Positions 45,743 to 52,880 of a DNA stretch of 64,000 nucleotides are shown in pieces. The notes beneath the pieces were generated by a model. That model had not been told where the DNA came from and did not search any database. It was given only the letters and a program-made list of their open reading frames with translations. The stretch comes from Candidatus Dactylopiibacterium carminicum (GTDB lineage: Bacteria > Pseudomonadota > Gammaproteobacteria > Burkholderiales > Rhodocyclaceae). A program made the position numbers and the translations under genes. The DNA lies in NCBI RefSeq assembly GCF_014736495.1, contig NZ_MDUX01000011.1:1-64000 (forward strand), written 5' to 3'. Numbering within the stretch: the first letter of the stretch is position 1; each line of letters begins with the position of its first letter.

Positions 45743-47399
45743 GGCGGTTCACCCATTGCTTCACGACTTCGGCGACACGCTCCGGCTCCTTGGAAGCCAG
45801 AACCCTGAGGTGATCGACCATCACGTCCACCGGCGAACCGGCAGGGGGCAGGTCATAGTCTTCGAGCAACGAGGTCACGGCATTGCCGCCTTCCGGCGTG
45901 GCCGTGGCCTCGGGCGCGCCCAGCGCGGGCGCATGGATGTCGGTGGGTGGCCCCGGTGGAATCGGCCTGGGCACTTCCTGCAGATCCACCACTTCACGCG
46001 GTGCGTCCGGCGCGATGGCCTGACGGGCCAGCCTGAGTACCGGCCGCACGATGAACAGGAAAGCCAGCAGGGCGGCCAGTGCATACGCGGCCCAAGAACC
46101 CATCTCGACGACGTTTTCGCGTTCCTGCCACCACGGAACGGCAGCCACCGGCGCGGGGAAGGGCAGGGCGGACACGGTCAGCCGGTCACCCCGCGTGGCA
46201 TCGATGCCCAGACCGCTGCGCAGCAGCTTCTCCACATTGGCGATGGCAGCAGGCTCCCACGCCTTGCCACCGGGCGCCGCCGCGCTGTTGAGCACCACGG
46301 CCACGGAGAGCTTGTTGAGACGGCCTCGCGCGCGCTGCGTCTGGGTGACGCTGCGGTCGTAGGCATATTGGCGCGTGTGCGCATTGCGCTGCGAGGTGTT
46401 GCCCTCGGGCTCCTCGCCTTCCGGCGTGTTCACCGCCACCGGGCGATTGCTCAGCGAACCGGGTACGCCCAGCGCCAGCGGATTGCGCCCGGCCTCGGTA
46501 CGCACGGCCTCATTGGTGAGGCGCGGTGCCTCACCGTAGCGCTCCACGGTTTCCTGCACCTTGTCGTTGTCGACCTCGGCGGTGACGCTGGCGCGGTAGT
46601 TGCCGTTACCCAGCACCGGCGCCAGCAGGGCATCCACATTGCGCCGCGTCTCGTCCTGATAATGCTTGGCGGCATCGCTGACCACGCCGCCTTCGAAACC
46701 TTCGACCGGATCGACGCGTGCAGAAAGATAGTTGCCGGCCTGATCGACCACCGAGACTTTGCGCGGATCCAGATTGGCCACGCTGTTGGCGACCAGATTG
46801 ATGATTGCCGCGATCTGTTCCGGATTCAGAGTGCGCCCGGCCTTCAGCGTGAGCATCACGGAGGCGGAGCTCTTGTCGCCCTCGGCCAGCACGAAGGAAC
46901 TGGAGCGCGCGATGGACAGATGCACGCGCGCGGCAGCCACGGCATCCAGACTCATGATGCTCTGGCGCAGCTCGCCTTCGAGGCCGCGGCGGAAGCGTAC
47001 GTCCTGCACGAACTGGCTGACGCCGAGCGGATCGTTGCGATCCATCAGCTCGAGCCCCTCGGGCAGCTTCGCCACCACGCCCTTGGAAGCCAGCAGCATG
47101 CGCACCTGCCCCAGCTTGCCTTCCGGCACCAGCAGCTGGCCGCTGTCCGGATGAACGCGGTAGGCAATACCGGCAGCATCGAGCACGCTGACCATGTCCG
47201 CCACGGCGACATTCTCGCGGCTGCCGAACACCGGCTTGTAACTGGCTTGGTCGCGCCAGAGGAAGAGGGATACCAGAGCGGTGATGCCGATGGCCAGGAG
47301 CACCAGCGGCAACAGGTTGCGCCAGAACTCGGGCTTCGGACGGGGCAGGCCGCCTTCGGGGCGCAGCCAGCCAAGCGCGGGTTTGAGTGAGCTGATCAC
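45726..47399 (-). CDS. fliF: MS-ring protein FliF
   Basis: FliF forms the MS-ring in the inner membrane. The 557-residue protein has two membrane helices: one near residue 35 (LLPLVLLAIGITALVSLFLW) and one near 440 (WAAYALAALLAFLFIVRPVL). It contains the YscJ-like domain with DQASYKPVFGSRENVAVADM, LPEGLELMDRNDPLGVSQFV and SSFVLAEGDKSSASVMLTLK, and a C-terminal segment (PVDVMVDHLRVLASKEPERV) that binds FliG. Full length. Confidence 0.94.
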   Translation of the reverse strand: MISSLKPALGWLRPEGGLPRPKPEFWRNLLPLVLLAIGITALVSLFLWRDQASYKPVFGSRENVAVADMVSVLDAAGIAYRVHPDSGQLLVPEGKLGQVRMLLASKGVVAKLPEGLELMDRNDPLGVSQFVQDVRFRRGLEGELRQSIMSLDAVAAARVHLSIARSSSFVLAEGDKSSASVMLTLKAGRTLNPEQIAAIINLVANSVANLDPRKVSVVDQAGNYLSARVDPVEGFEGGVVSDAAKHYQDETRRNVDALLAPVLGNGNYRASVTAEVDNDKVQETVERYGEAPRLTNEAVRTEAGRNPLALGVPGSLSNRPVAVNTPEGEEPEGNTSQRNAHTRQYAYDRSVTQTQRARGRLNKLSVAVVLNSAAAPGGKAWEPAAIANVEKLLRSGLGIDATRGDRLTVSALPFPAPVAAVPWWQERENVVEMGSWAAYALAALLAFLFIVRPVLRLARQAIAPDAPREVVDLQEVPRPIPPGPPTDIHAPALGAPEATATPEGGNAVTSLLEDYDLPPAGSPVDVMVDHLRVLASKEPERVAEVVKQWVNRHGRPE

Positions 47400-47418
47400 G
47401 TTGGGGTCTCCGCTGGCC

Positions 47419-47754
47419 TCAAAGCTGCAGCTTCAGCAGCTCATCCACGGCGCCCACGACCTTGTTGCGCACCTGCATGAGCATGGAGAAGGACAGGCCA
47501 GCCTCCTGGCTGGACAGCATCGCGCCGACCAGATCGTCGCTCTCGCCACTATCCACCGCAGCCATGCGTTCCCCTGCCAGTCGATCCTGTTCGTTCACCG
47601 ACTGCACAGCCTGCCGGAATGCGTCCGGGAAACTCAGTGCCTCGGTTTCATTTCCCCCGGCCAGCGCGTCATGCAGCCGTGCCTGATTCTGGATCTGTGC
47701 CAGATCGGCCTGGATCTGCGTCGCCATCGACGATCCCGTATTTTCGATTGCCAT
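47419..47754 (-). CDS. fliE: MS-ring/rod junction protein FliE
   Basis: FliE connects the MS-ring to the rod and is the first rod protein exported. The 111-residue protein contains SFPDAFRQAVQSVNEQDRLA, GESDDLVGAMLSSQEAGLSF and SMLMQVRNKVVGAVDELLKL, all diagnostic. It is the first gene of the minus-strand array. A leader of more than 500 bases with a GEMM-I riboswitch precedes it. Confidence 0.94.
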   Translation of the reverse strand: MAIENTGSSMATQIQADLAQIQNQARLHDALAGGNETEALSFPDAFRQAVQSVNEQDRLAGERMAAVDSGESDDLVGAMLSSQEAGLSFSMLMQVRNKVVGAVDELLKLQL

Positions 47755-48274
47755 GTCTTACCTCACATCCGTCATTCAACAGCAACCACATGCTATTACT
47801 TTCGATTTATTCAGGACAAAGGAATCCCTGCGGATGGATTTACACAGACATGTAAATGAATCCGTATGGCGAAGAACGAGGGAGGTGTACACAATCGACG
47901 GAAGCCAAATATTCCGTTGAATGACACGCGCCTGTCAGATCAATTCCGGGTCACGAACAATCAATTATCAAAAGTAAAAGACAAGCCCTCCCCACCGCAT
48001 GAAAATCCAGCGGTAAATTAAACTGCCAAAAATGAAATGCCACGGACGCGCAGACGGCAGGAATTCAAATGCCTGGCCTGCGGATTACCGGCGAGTTTCA
48101 GCGGACAAGAATTTCAGGATTCATGAGGAGCAGCCCCTGTGCAACGCAACAAAAGTGTGACAGACACACGCACACACGGGGCTGCAGCCGTCAGAACTGA
48201 CGGCTAGACGAAACCGCCCGGCATCTTCCTGCATATCAAGCAGGCAGGGCCGTACGGCCGGATCGTTACAGTGA
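47755..48274. other. Long untranslated leader of the fliE operon, no gene seen
   Basis: This stretch separates the riboswitch from fliE. It is less GC-rich than its surroundings, and I find no open frame with coding character on either strand. On the minus strand it holds two candidate RNA structures. A near-perfect hairpin AGCCGTCAG-TT-CTGACGGCT lies at about 48188-48207. A longer stem (GCAGCCCC at about 48178-48188 paired with GGGGCTGC at about 48130-48137) encloses a Thr/Cys-like GTGTGT tract. These could act as expression platform or anti-terminator elements of the riboswitch. I did not find a T-run that would make a strong intrinsic terminator, nor a sigma-54 site. Confidence 0.5.
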
Positions 48275-48370
48275 TTCAGTCTGGCAACCCCGCTATCGTG
48301 GCCTTTTCAGGCGGTAGACCGGAGGCTTTGCGACCCCGCCTTTCGTGCGGGTGTGCCGGTATGTGAATTC
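48275..48370 (-). ncRNA. Cyclic-di-GMP-I (GEMM-I) riboswitch in the leader of the fliE operon
   Basis: Read on the minus strand, the sequence matches the GEMM-I class. GGCACACC (consensus GGCAAACC) begins the P1b helix, which carries a GAAA tetraloop (CCCGCACGAAAGGCGGG). The near-invariant core GCAAAGCCTCCGGTCTA follows, then the second helix, then ATAGCGGGGTTGCC, close to the consensus AxAGCxGGGTTxCC. The outer P1 stem pairs ATTCA (about 48367) with TGAAT (about 48276). The fold places the ligand pocket between the two helices. Class members switch on c-di-GMP binding. Whether it turns fliE on or off is not evident, since no classical terminator follows. A weak overlapping minus-strand open frame at 48307-48570 is rejected as a gene. 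Confidence 0.85.
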
Positions 48371-48400
48371 AGTCTAAAGCAATGTAAAAAAGCTTTGCAA
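48371..48400 (-). promoter_or_regulatory. Sigma-70-type promoter for the riboswitch-fliE transcript
   Basis: On the minus strand, TTGCAA (48395-48400) and TAGACT (48371-48376) are spaced 18 bases apart, close to the sigma-70 consensus. Transcription would then start about 6-8 bases downstream, at about 48364, just at the riboswitch P1 helix. I infer this from spacing and position; no start site is measured. Confidence 0.5.
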
Positions 48401-48574
48401 GTGTTTTCTGCGTTTTTGGCATTTTTTACAACTGCATGTGCATCGCAACAATCCCCTGAATTCATTTCACGCTCATGACAGCGACGCCAATACCCCGGCA
48501 TTGAACGCATGTTTTTCACTCGAAACATGCCGGAGTTGAAATAAAGTGGACTCCAAAAAGGAACACACATAATT

Positions 48575-48601
48575 TAAAGATATGTAATCGCGTGACGATA
48601 A
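48575..48601 (+). promoter_or_regulatory. Sigma-28 (FliA) promoter upstream of fliM
   Basis: TAAA at 48575-48578, a 15-base spacer and GACGATAA at 48594-48601 match the FliA consensus TAAA-N15-GCCGATAA at 11 of 12 positions. It faces fliM, whose start is 83 bases downstream. This would place fliMNPQR-flhBA under the FliA/FlgM pair, a late-class regulation unusual for early structural genes. No second site of this quality was seen before the flagellin gene. Confidence 0.7.
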
Positions 48602-48684
48602 GGCGCGAAAGCCGGCGTGAATCTTTTGTCCAGCACGATTTGATTGCGCCGCCATTCCTATGTTTTCCGCAGGAAACCCCCAGG

Positions 48685-49548
48685 ATGACAGAACGATCCG
48701 CGCCACGCGCGCAAGTGGAAATTCTCGATCCGCGTACGCTCGGCCGCCCCGTGCATCTGCTGAAGAGTTTCGCCGCCCTGTTCCGCGAGGATCTGGCCGA
48801 AGTCTTCCGGGGCAGCCTGAACCGCCGTTACCGGGCGTCCTTCCAGCTCGGCGAGGTGAGCATCCGCCAGTCCGACTCGCTACCGGGGCGCTGCCGCTGG
48901 TTTGCCTATACAAACGAGATCGGGCGCATCGGCGTGGCGCTCGAACGCCAGGTGCTGTTGTGCGTGCTCGACTATCGCTACGGCCCGCACGAGACGAAAC
49001 AGGAAGGGGAAGCCAGTCGCGCGGCGCCACGCGAAACCTCCACGGAAGAACGTCTGGCGGCCATGCTGGGCCGCCAGTTCGTGTCGGCACTGGCCGAGCG
49101 CATCGAATGGCTGCCGGAGCATGGTGCCGCGCCGGAGATCCCACCCCAGTTTTCGGAAGCGCCCGGACAGACACCCCGCCCCGGCGCCTGGATGATCCGC
49201 GCAGAGATCCGCGAGCCCACGCGCGGCGTGGAGGGTGCGTTGTGGTTTTCGCTCGATGACGCGTGGATACAGCGTCTGCTCTCCCGGCTGGCGCCGGTGC
49301 GTGACGCAACCCGCCCACGAACGGACAACGGCAAACCTTTTCCGACACGCCTGCAACTGACCCTCGTTGCGCGCCTGCTGGAAACGGAGCTGCCGCTCGG
49401 CCGCCTGCTCGACACTCGGGTAGGCGATGTGATTCCGGTGAGCATGGGGACGACCGATGTGCTGATCGATGACTCGCGGCTGTTCACCGCGCGGGTCGCC
49501 GAGCACAAGGGAAAACTCTGCCTGACTGCCTTTGAAGACGTGGAGTAA
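48685..49548 (+). CDS. fliM: C-ring switch protein FliM (LafM-type)
   Basis: FliM forms the C-ring wall and binds CheY-P in chemotactic systems. The 287-residue protein has PVHLLKSFAALFREDLAEVF near its N-terminus, a middle domain of CheC-like character and a SpoA domain at the C-terminus (ETELPLGRLLDTRVGDVIPV, MGTTDVLIDDSRLFTARVAE). The N-terminal EIDALL CheY-binding helix of chemotactic FliM is not obvious. No chemotaxis genes lie in the window. The start at 48685 follows AGGAAACCC. It begins the plus-strand operon fliMNPQR-flhBA. Confidence 0.88.
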   Translation: MTERSAPRAQVEILDPRTLGRPVHLLKSFAALFREDLAEVFRGSLNRRYRASFQLGEVSIRQSDSLPGRCRWFAYTNEIGRIGVALERQVLLCVLDYRYGPHETKQEGEASRAAPRETSTEERLAAMLGRQFVSALAERIEWLPEHGAAPEIPPQFSEAPGQTPRPGAWMIRAEIREPTRGVEGALWFSLDDAWIQRLLSRLAPVRDATRPRTDNGKPFPTRLQLTLVARLLETELPLGRLLDTRVGDVIPVSMGTTDVLIDDSRLFTARVAEHKGKLCLTAFEDVE

Positions 49549-49550
49549 CT

Positions 49551-49910
49551 ATGGATTCGCTCGATAACGACAAGCTGGACAGTCTGCTGTCCGAACTCGA
49601 TGATGGTGTGCAGGACATCACCCCTGAAGACACGCCGCCTGCCGCGCCGCAACGCGCGCTCACGCAGCTGATGCGCAAGATCCCGGTAACGCTGACCCTG
49701 GAGGTGGGCGCCGCGCGCGTCTCGCTGCAGGAACTGATGGCGATCCGTGAGGACAGCGTGGTTGAGCTGGACACCCTGGCCGGCGAGCCGCTGGTGATCA
49801 AGGTGAACGGCACCACCATCGGCCGCGCCGAAGTGGTGGTCTCCGGCGAGAACTACGGGCTGAAGGTCGTCGAACTCAGCGACATGGATCTGGGCAGCCT
49901 GTCCGCATGA
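49551..49910 (+). CDS. fliN: C-ring protein FliN
   Basis: A 119-residue protein with an acidic N-terminus (MDSLDNDKLDSLLSELDDGV) and the SpoA domain RKIPVTLTLEVGAARVSLQE, VVELDTLAGEPLVIKVNGTT and IGRAEVVVSGENYGLKVVEL. It forms the base of the C-ring with FliM and docks FliH. Two bases separate it from fliM; its TGA overlaps the fliP ATG (ATGA). Confidence 0.95.
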   Translation: MDSLDNDKLDSLLSELDDGVQDITPEDTPPAAPQRALTQLMRKIPVTLTLEVGAARVSLQELMAIREDSVVELDTLAGEPLVIKVNGTTIGRAEVVVSGENYGLKVVELSDMDLGSLSA

Positions 49911-50644
49911 AACTGCGCGCAGCCTTGCCCTGCAGGGCACTCCTGCTGTCGCTCGCGCTGTTGCCGGGCGAGGCCCTGGCACAGGCGCTGAGCCTGCTCA
50001 GCAGCACCACGCAGGGCAATACCACGGAACTGACCGTGAAGACGCAGGTGCTCATCATCATGACGCTGCTCGGGCTGCTGCCCGCGATGGTGTTGATGAT
50101 GACCAGCTTCACGCGCTTCGTGATCGTGCTTTCACTGCTGCGCCAGGCGCTGGGCCTGCAGCAGGGCCTGCCCAACCGCATCGTCACCGGAGTAGCCCTG
50201 ATCCTGACGTTGCTGGTGATGCGCCCGGTGGGTGAGCACCTCTGCCCCTACGATCAGGAGCAGATCGGCCTGCAGGATGCACTGAAGATCTCCGAGCAGG
50301 CAATCTCGCGTTTCATGCTGGCGCAGACGAGCAAGAGCGCGCTGGCCCAGATGGCGCGACTGGCCGGCGCGGGCGAAGTGGCACAGCCGCAGGATTACCC
50401 CTTCACCGTGAAGCTTGCGGCCTTCGTGCTCAGCGAGCTGAAGACCGCTTTCCAGATCGGCTGCATGCTCTTCATCCCCTTTCTGGTCATCGACCTGGTG
50501 GTTTCCTCGGTGCTGATGGCGATGGGGATGATGATGCTTTCGCCACTGGTGATCTCGCTGCCGCTGAAGTTGCTGCTCTTCGTGCTGGTGGATGGCTGGA
50601 CACTGACCGTGAATACCCTGGTCACCAGCGTGAGGGCATTCTGA
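49907..50644 (+). CDS. fliP: Export-gate protein FliP
   Basis: FliP forms the core of the export gate with FliQ and FliR. The 245-residue protein has a signal sequence (MKLRAALPCRALLLSLALLP) and four membrane segments, with conserved LPAMVLMMTSFTRFVIVLSL, LRQALGLQQGLPNRIVTGVA, and the C-terminal FVLSELKTAFQIGCMLFIPF and LVIDLVVSSVLMAMGMMMLS. The loop after LLVMRPV (EHLCPYDQEQIGLQDAL) is slightly shorter than in typical FliP, but all core segments remain. fliO is absent, as in other lateral systems. Confidence 0.93.
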   Translation: MKLRAALPCRALLLSLALLPGEALAQALSLLSSTTQGNTTELTVKTQVLIIMTLLGLLPAMVLMMTSFTRFVIVLSLLRQALGLQQGLPNRIVTGVALILTLLVMRPVGEHLCPYDQEQIGLQDALKISEQAISRFMLAQTSKSALAQMARLAGAGEVAQPQDYPFTVKLAAFVLSELKTAFQIGCMLFIPFLVIDLVVSSVLMAMGMMMLSPLVISLPLKLLLFVLVDGWTLTVNTLVTSVRAF

Positions 50645-50663
50645 TGCGCCGCCGGAGCCCGCC

Positions 50664-50936
50664 ATGCTGACGCCGGACATCGCCGCCGATCTCGTCGGCG
50701 AAGCCTTGCGCATCGTCACCGTGCTGGTCGCGGTGCTGATCGCCCCGGGCCTGATCGTCGGCTTGATCGTCAGCCTGTTCCAGGCCGCCACTCAGATCAA
50801 CGAGCAGACCCTGAGCTTCCTGCCGCGCCTGCTCGCCACGCTGGCGGCGATCACCCTGCTCGGCCACTGGATCAGCAGCTACGTCATGGACTTCTGCATT
50901 TCCGTGTTCGAACGCGCGGCCACCCTGGTCGGCTGA
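50664..50936 (+). CDS. fliQ: Export-gate protein FliQ
   Basis: A 90-residue membrane hairpin with two helices: VTVLVAVLIAPGLIVGLIVS followed by LFQAATQINEQTLSFLPRLL, then TLAAITLLGHWISSYVMDF. It is a small core subunit of the export gate around FliP. It starts 20 bases after fliP (ATG at 50664 with GGAGCCCGCC upstream) and 11 bases before fliR. Confidence 0.94.
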   Translation: MLTPDIAADLVGEALRIVTVLVAVLIAPGLIVGLIVSLFQAATQINEQTLSFLPRLLATLAAITLLGHWISSYVMDFCISVFERAATLVG

Positions 50937-50947
50937 AGGCAGACAGG

Positions 50948-51718
50948 ATGAATGCGCTGTTCGACCAGCTGCTGACCACCCTGATCGCCCTCTGGTGGCC
51001 CTTCTGCCGCACGCTGGCAATGTTCTCCATGGCGCCGATACTGGGCGACAACATGGTGCCGGTGACGATACGTGTGCTGCTCTCCGCCGTGCTGGCCTTC
51101 GTCATGCTGCCGATCACCCAGGGCGGCGCGCTGATCGATCCGCTCTCGCTGCACGGCGTGGTGGCCACGCTGGAACAGGTGCTGATCGGCTTCGCCATCG
51201 GCCTGGCCTTCCATCTCGCGATGTCGGTGGTGACGGTACTCGGCCACCTGATCTCCTCGCAGATGGGCCTGATGATGGCGATGCTCAACGACCCCATGAG
51301 CGGCGCATCATCCGACGTCGTCTCCGGTCTGCTCTACATGCTGTGCATCCTGGTGTTCTTCGCCATCGACGGCCATCTGGTACTGGCCGGCGTGCTTGGC
51401 GAAAGCTTCCGTGCCTGGCCCGTGGGCAGCGGCATCCAGCTGCTGGCACTGAACCTGGTGGCACTGAACGTCGCCTGGGTGCTTTCCGCCGCCGTGTTGC
51501 TGGCGCTGCCGGTGGTGTTTTCGGCGCTGGTAGTGCAGATGGGCTTCGGCTTCCTCAACCGTGTGGCGCCCTCGTTCAACCTGTTTTCGCTGGGCTTCTC
51601 GCTGGTCACACTGTTCGGCCTGCTGATGCTCGCGCAGATCGTGCGCCTGGTGCCGGATCACTATATCCGGCTGACCCACAAGGTGCTGCAGATGCTGCGC
51701 CAGGCCATGGGGAGCTGA
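50948..51718 (+). CDS. fliR: Export-gate protein FliR
   Basis: FliR is the third membrane core subunit of the export gate. The 256-residue protein has six or so hydrophobic segments and conserved FSMAPILGDNMVPVTIRVLL, LIGFAIGLAFHLAMSVVTVL, GHLISSQMGLMMAMLNDPMS and LLMLAQIVRLVPDHYIRLTH. Length is normal. Its stop lies one base before the flhB ATG. Confidence 0.94.
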   Translation: MNALFDQLLTTLIALWWPFCRTLAMFSMAPILGDNMVPVTIRVLLSAVLAFVMLPITQGGALIDPLSLHGVVATLEQVLIGFAIGLAFHLAMSVVTVLGHLISSQMGLMMAMLNDPMSGASSDVVSGLLYMLCILVFFAIDGHLVLAGVLGESFRAWPVGSGIQLLALNLVALNVAWVLSAAVLLALPVVFSALVVQMGFGFLNRVAPSFNLFSLGFSLVTLFGLLMLAQIVRLVPDHYIRLTHKVLQMLRQAMGS

Positions 51719-51719
51719 C

Positions 51720-52861
51720 ATGGCCGATCATTCGGACGAGGACAAAAGCGAGAAGGCTTCGGCACAGAAACTGCGCAAATCGCGCGAACAGGGCCAAATC
51801 GCACGCTCGCGCGACTGGGCGACCGCGGTCGGCCTGCTCGTCTGCATCAAGCTGCTGATGCTGCTGATGCCGCATTACCTGGAGGAATTCCGCCGCATCT
51901 TCGTCATCGGCTTCGCCACGCTGGAAGGCGATGGCACGCCGGACAACCTGTGGTCCGCCGCTTTCGCCGACACCATGCTGCTGCTGGTGAAGATGGTGCT
52001 GCCACTGTTCGTGATTCCGCTCTGCGTCTCGCTGGCCTCGCTGTATCCCGGTGGCTGGATCCTGGTCCTCACCAACCTGCAGCCCAAACTCGACCGGCTC
52101 AACCCGCTTTCCTACGCACAACGACTGATGAAGCCCAAGCACGTCACCGACGTGCTCACCGCGATGGCCAAGACCTTCGTGCTGTGCACTCTGGCATGTC
52201 TCACGCAGCACGCTGCGCGCCTATGTGAGCCTATGTGAACCTGCAAGCGCTGTCGCTGGACCAGGCTCTGCTGACCGGTGCCGGGCTGATGCTGGACGGC
52301 ATTCTTGCGCTGTGCGCGGTATTCGTGATCTTCGCGCTGATCGATCTGCCGGTGCAGCACATGATCTTCATGCGCGAGCAGCGCATGAGCAAACGCGAGC
52401 TGAAGGAAGAGCACAAGACCAGCGAGGGCCGGCCCGAGGTGCGCCAGCGCATCCGCCAGTTGCAGCAGCAGATGGCCCGCCGCAGCGTGCGCAAACTGGT
52501 GCCCGACGCCAACGTGGTGATCGTGAACCCCGAGCACTACGCGGTGGCGCTCAAGTACGACGAAACCCGTGCCGACGCGCCTTTCGTGATCGCCAAGGGC
52601 GTGGACGAGATGGCGCTGTACATCGGCCGGATCGCGCGCGAACACGAAGTGGAAGTGGTGCCGCTGCCGCCGCTGGCGCGGGCGATCTACAACACCAGCC
52701 AGGTCAACCAGAAGATTCCCGCGCCGCTCTACAAGGCGGTGGCCGTGGTGCTCAGCTATGTGCTGCAGCTCAAAGCCTTCCGCAGCGGCCAGCGCCGCGC
52801 CGAACCCCAGTTGCCGGAGTCCTTGCCGATCTCCGCCCAATTCCTCAACGCCTATTCCTGA
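51720..52861 (+). pseudogene. flhB: Export-switch protein FlhB broken by a frameshift
   Basis: FlhB is the substrate-specificity switch of flagellar export. The first frame, from 51720, encodes KASAQKLRKSREQGQIARSR, membrane helices and NPLSYAQRLMKPKHVTDVL, then ends in TGA at 52238 after AARLCEPM. A second frame resumes about 52235 with NLQALSLDQALLTGAGLML and runs on through QHMIFMREQRMSKRELKEEH and the autocleavage region VIVNPEHYAVALKYD to 52861. The exact 10-mer GCCTATGTGA is repeated in tandem at about 52219-52238, and a 7-base near repeat (CACGCAG/CACGCTG) lies just upstream. Loss of both restores one frame. The cleavage motif is NPEH rather than the usual NPTH. As read, no full FlhB is made. 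Confidence 0.9.
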
Positions 52862-52880
52862 GCGAAACCCGGTCGAACCC

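Noticed and set aside
48307..48570. A minus-strand open frame of 87 codons in the fliE-fliM gap
   Set aside because: It overlaps the riboswitch and its promoter, has poor codon bias for this genome and no recognisable sequence.
47755..48684. A sigma-54 promoter for fliE or fliM, as expected for lateral or polar flagella
   Set aside because: I scanned both strands for GG-N10-GC with TGGC/TTGC context and found no acceptable site. No sigma-54 activator (LafK/FlrA/FleQ-like) gene is present either.
52219..52238. Simple phase variation of flhB through the 10-base tandem repeat
   Set aside because: Removing one copy does not restore the reading frame by itself; a second 7-base change is also needed, so this is not a clean on/off switch.
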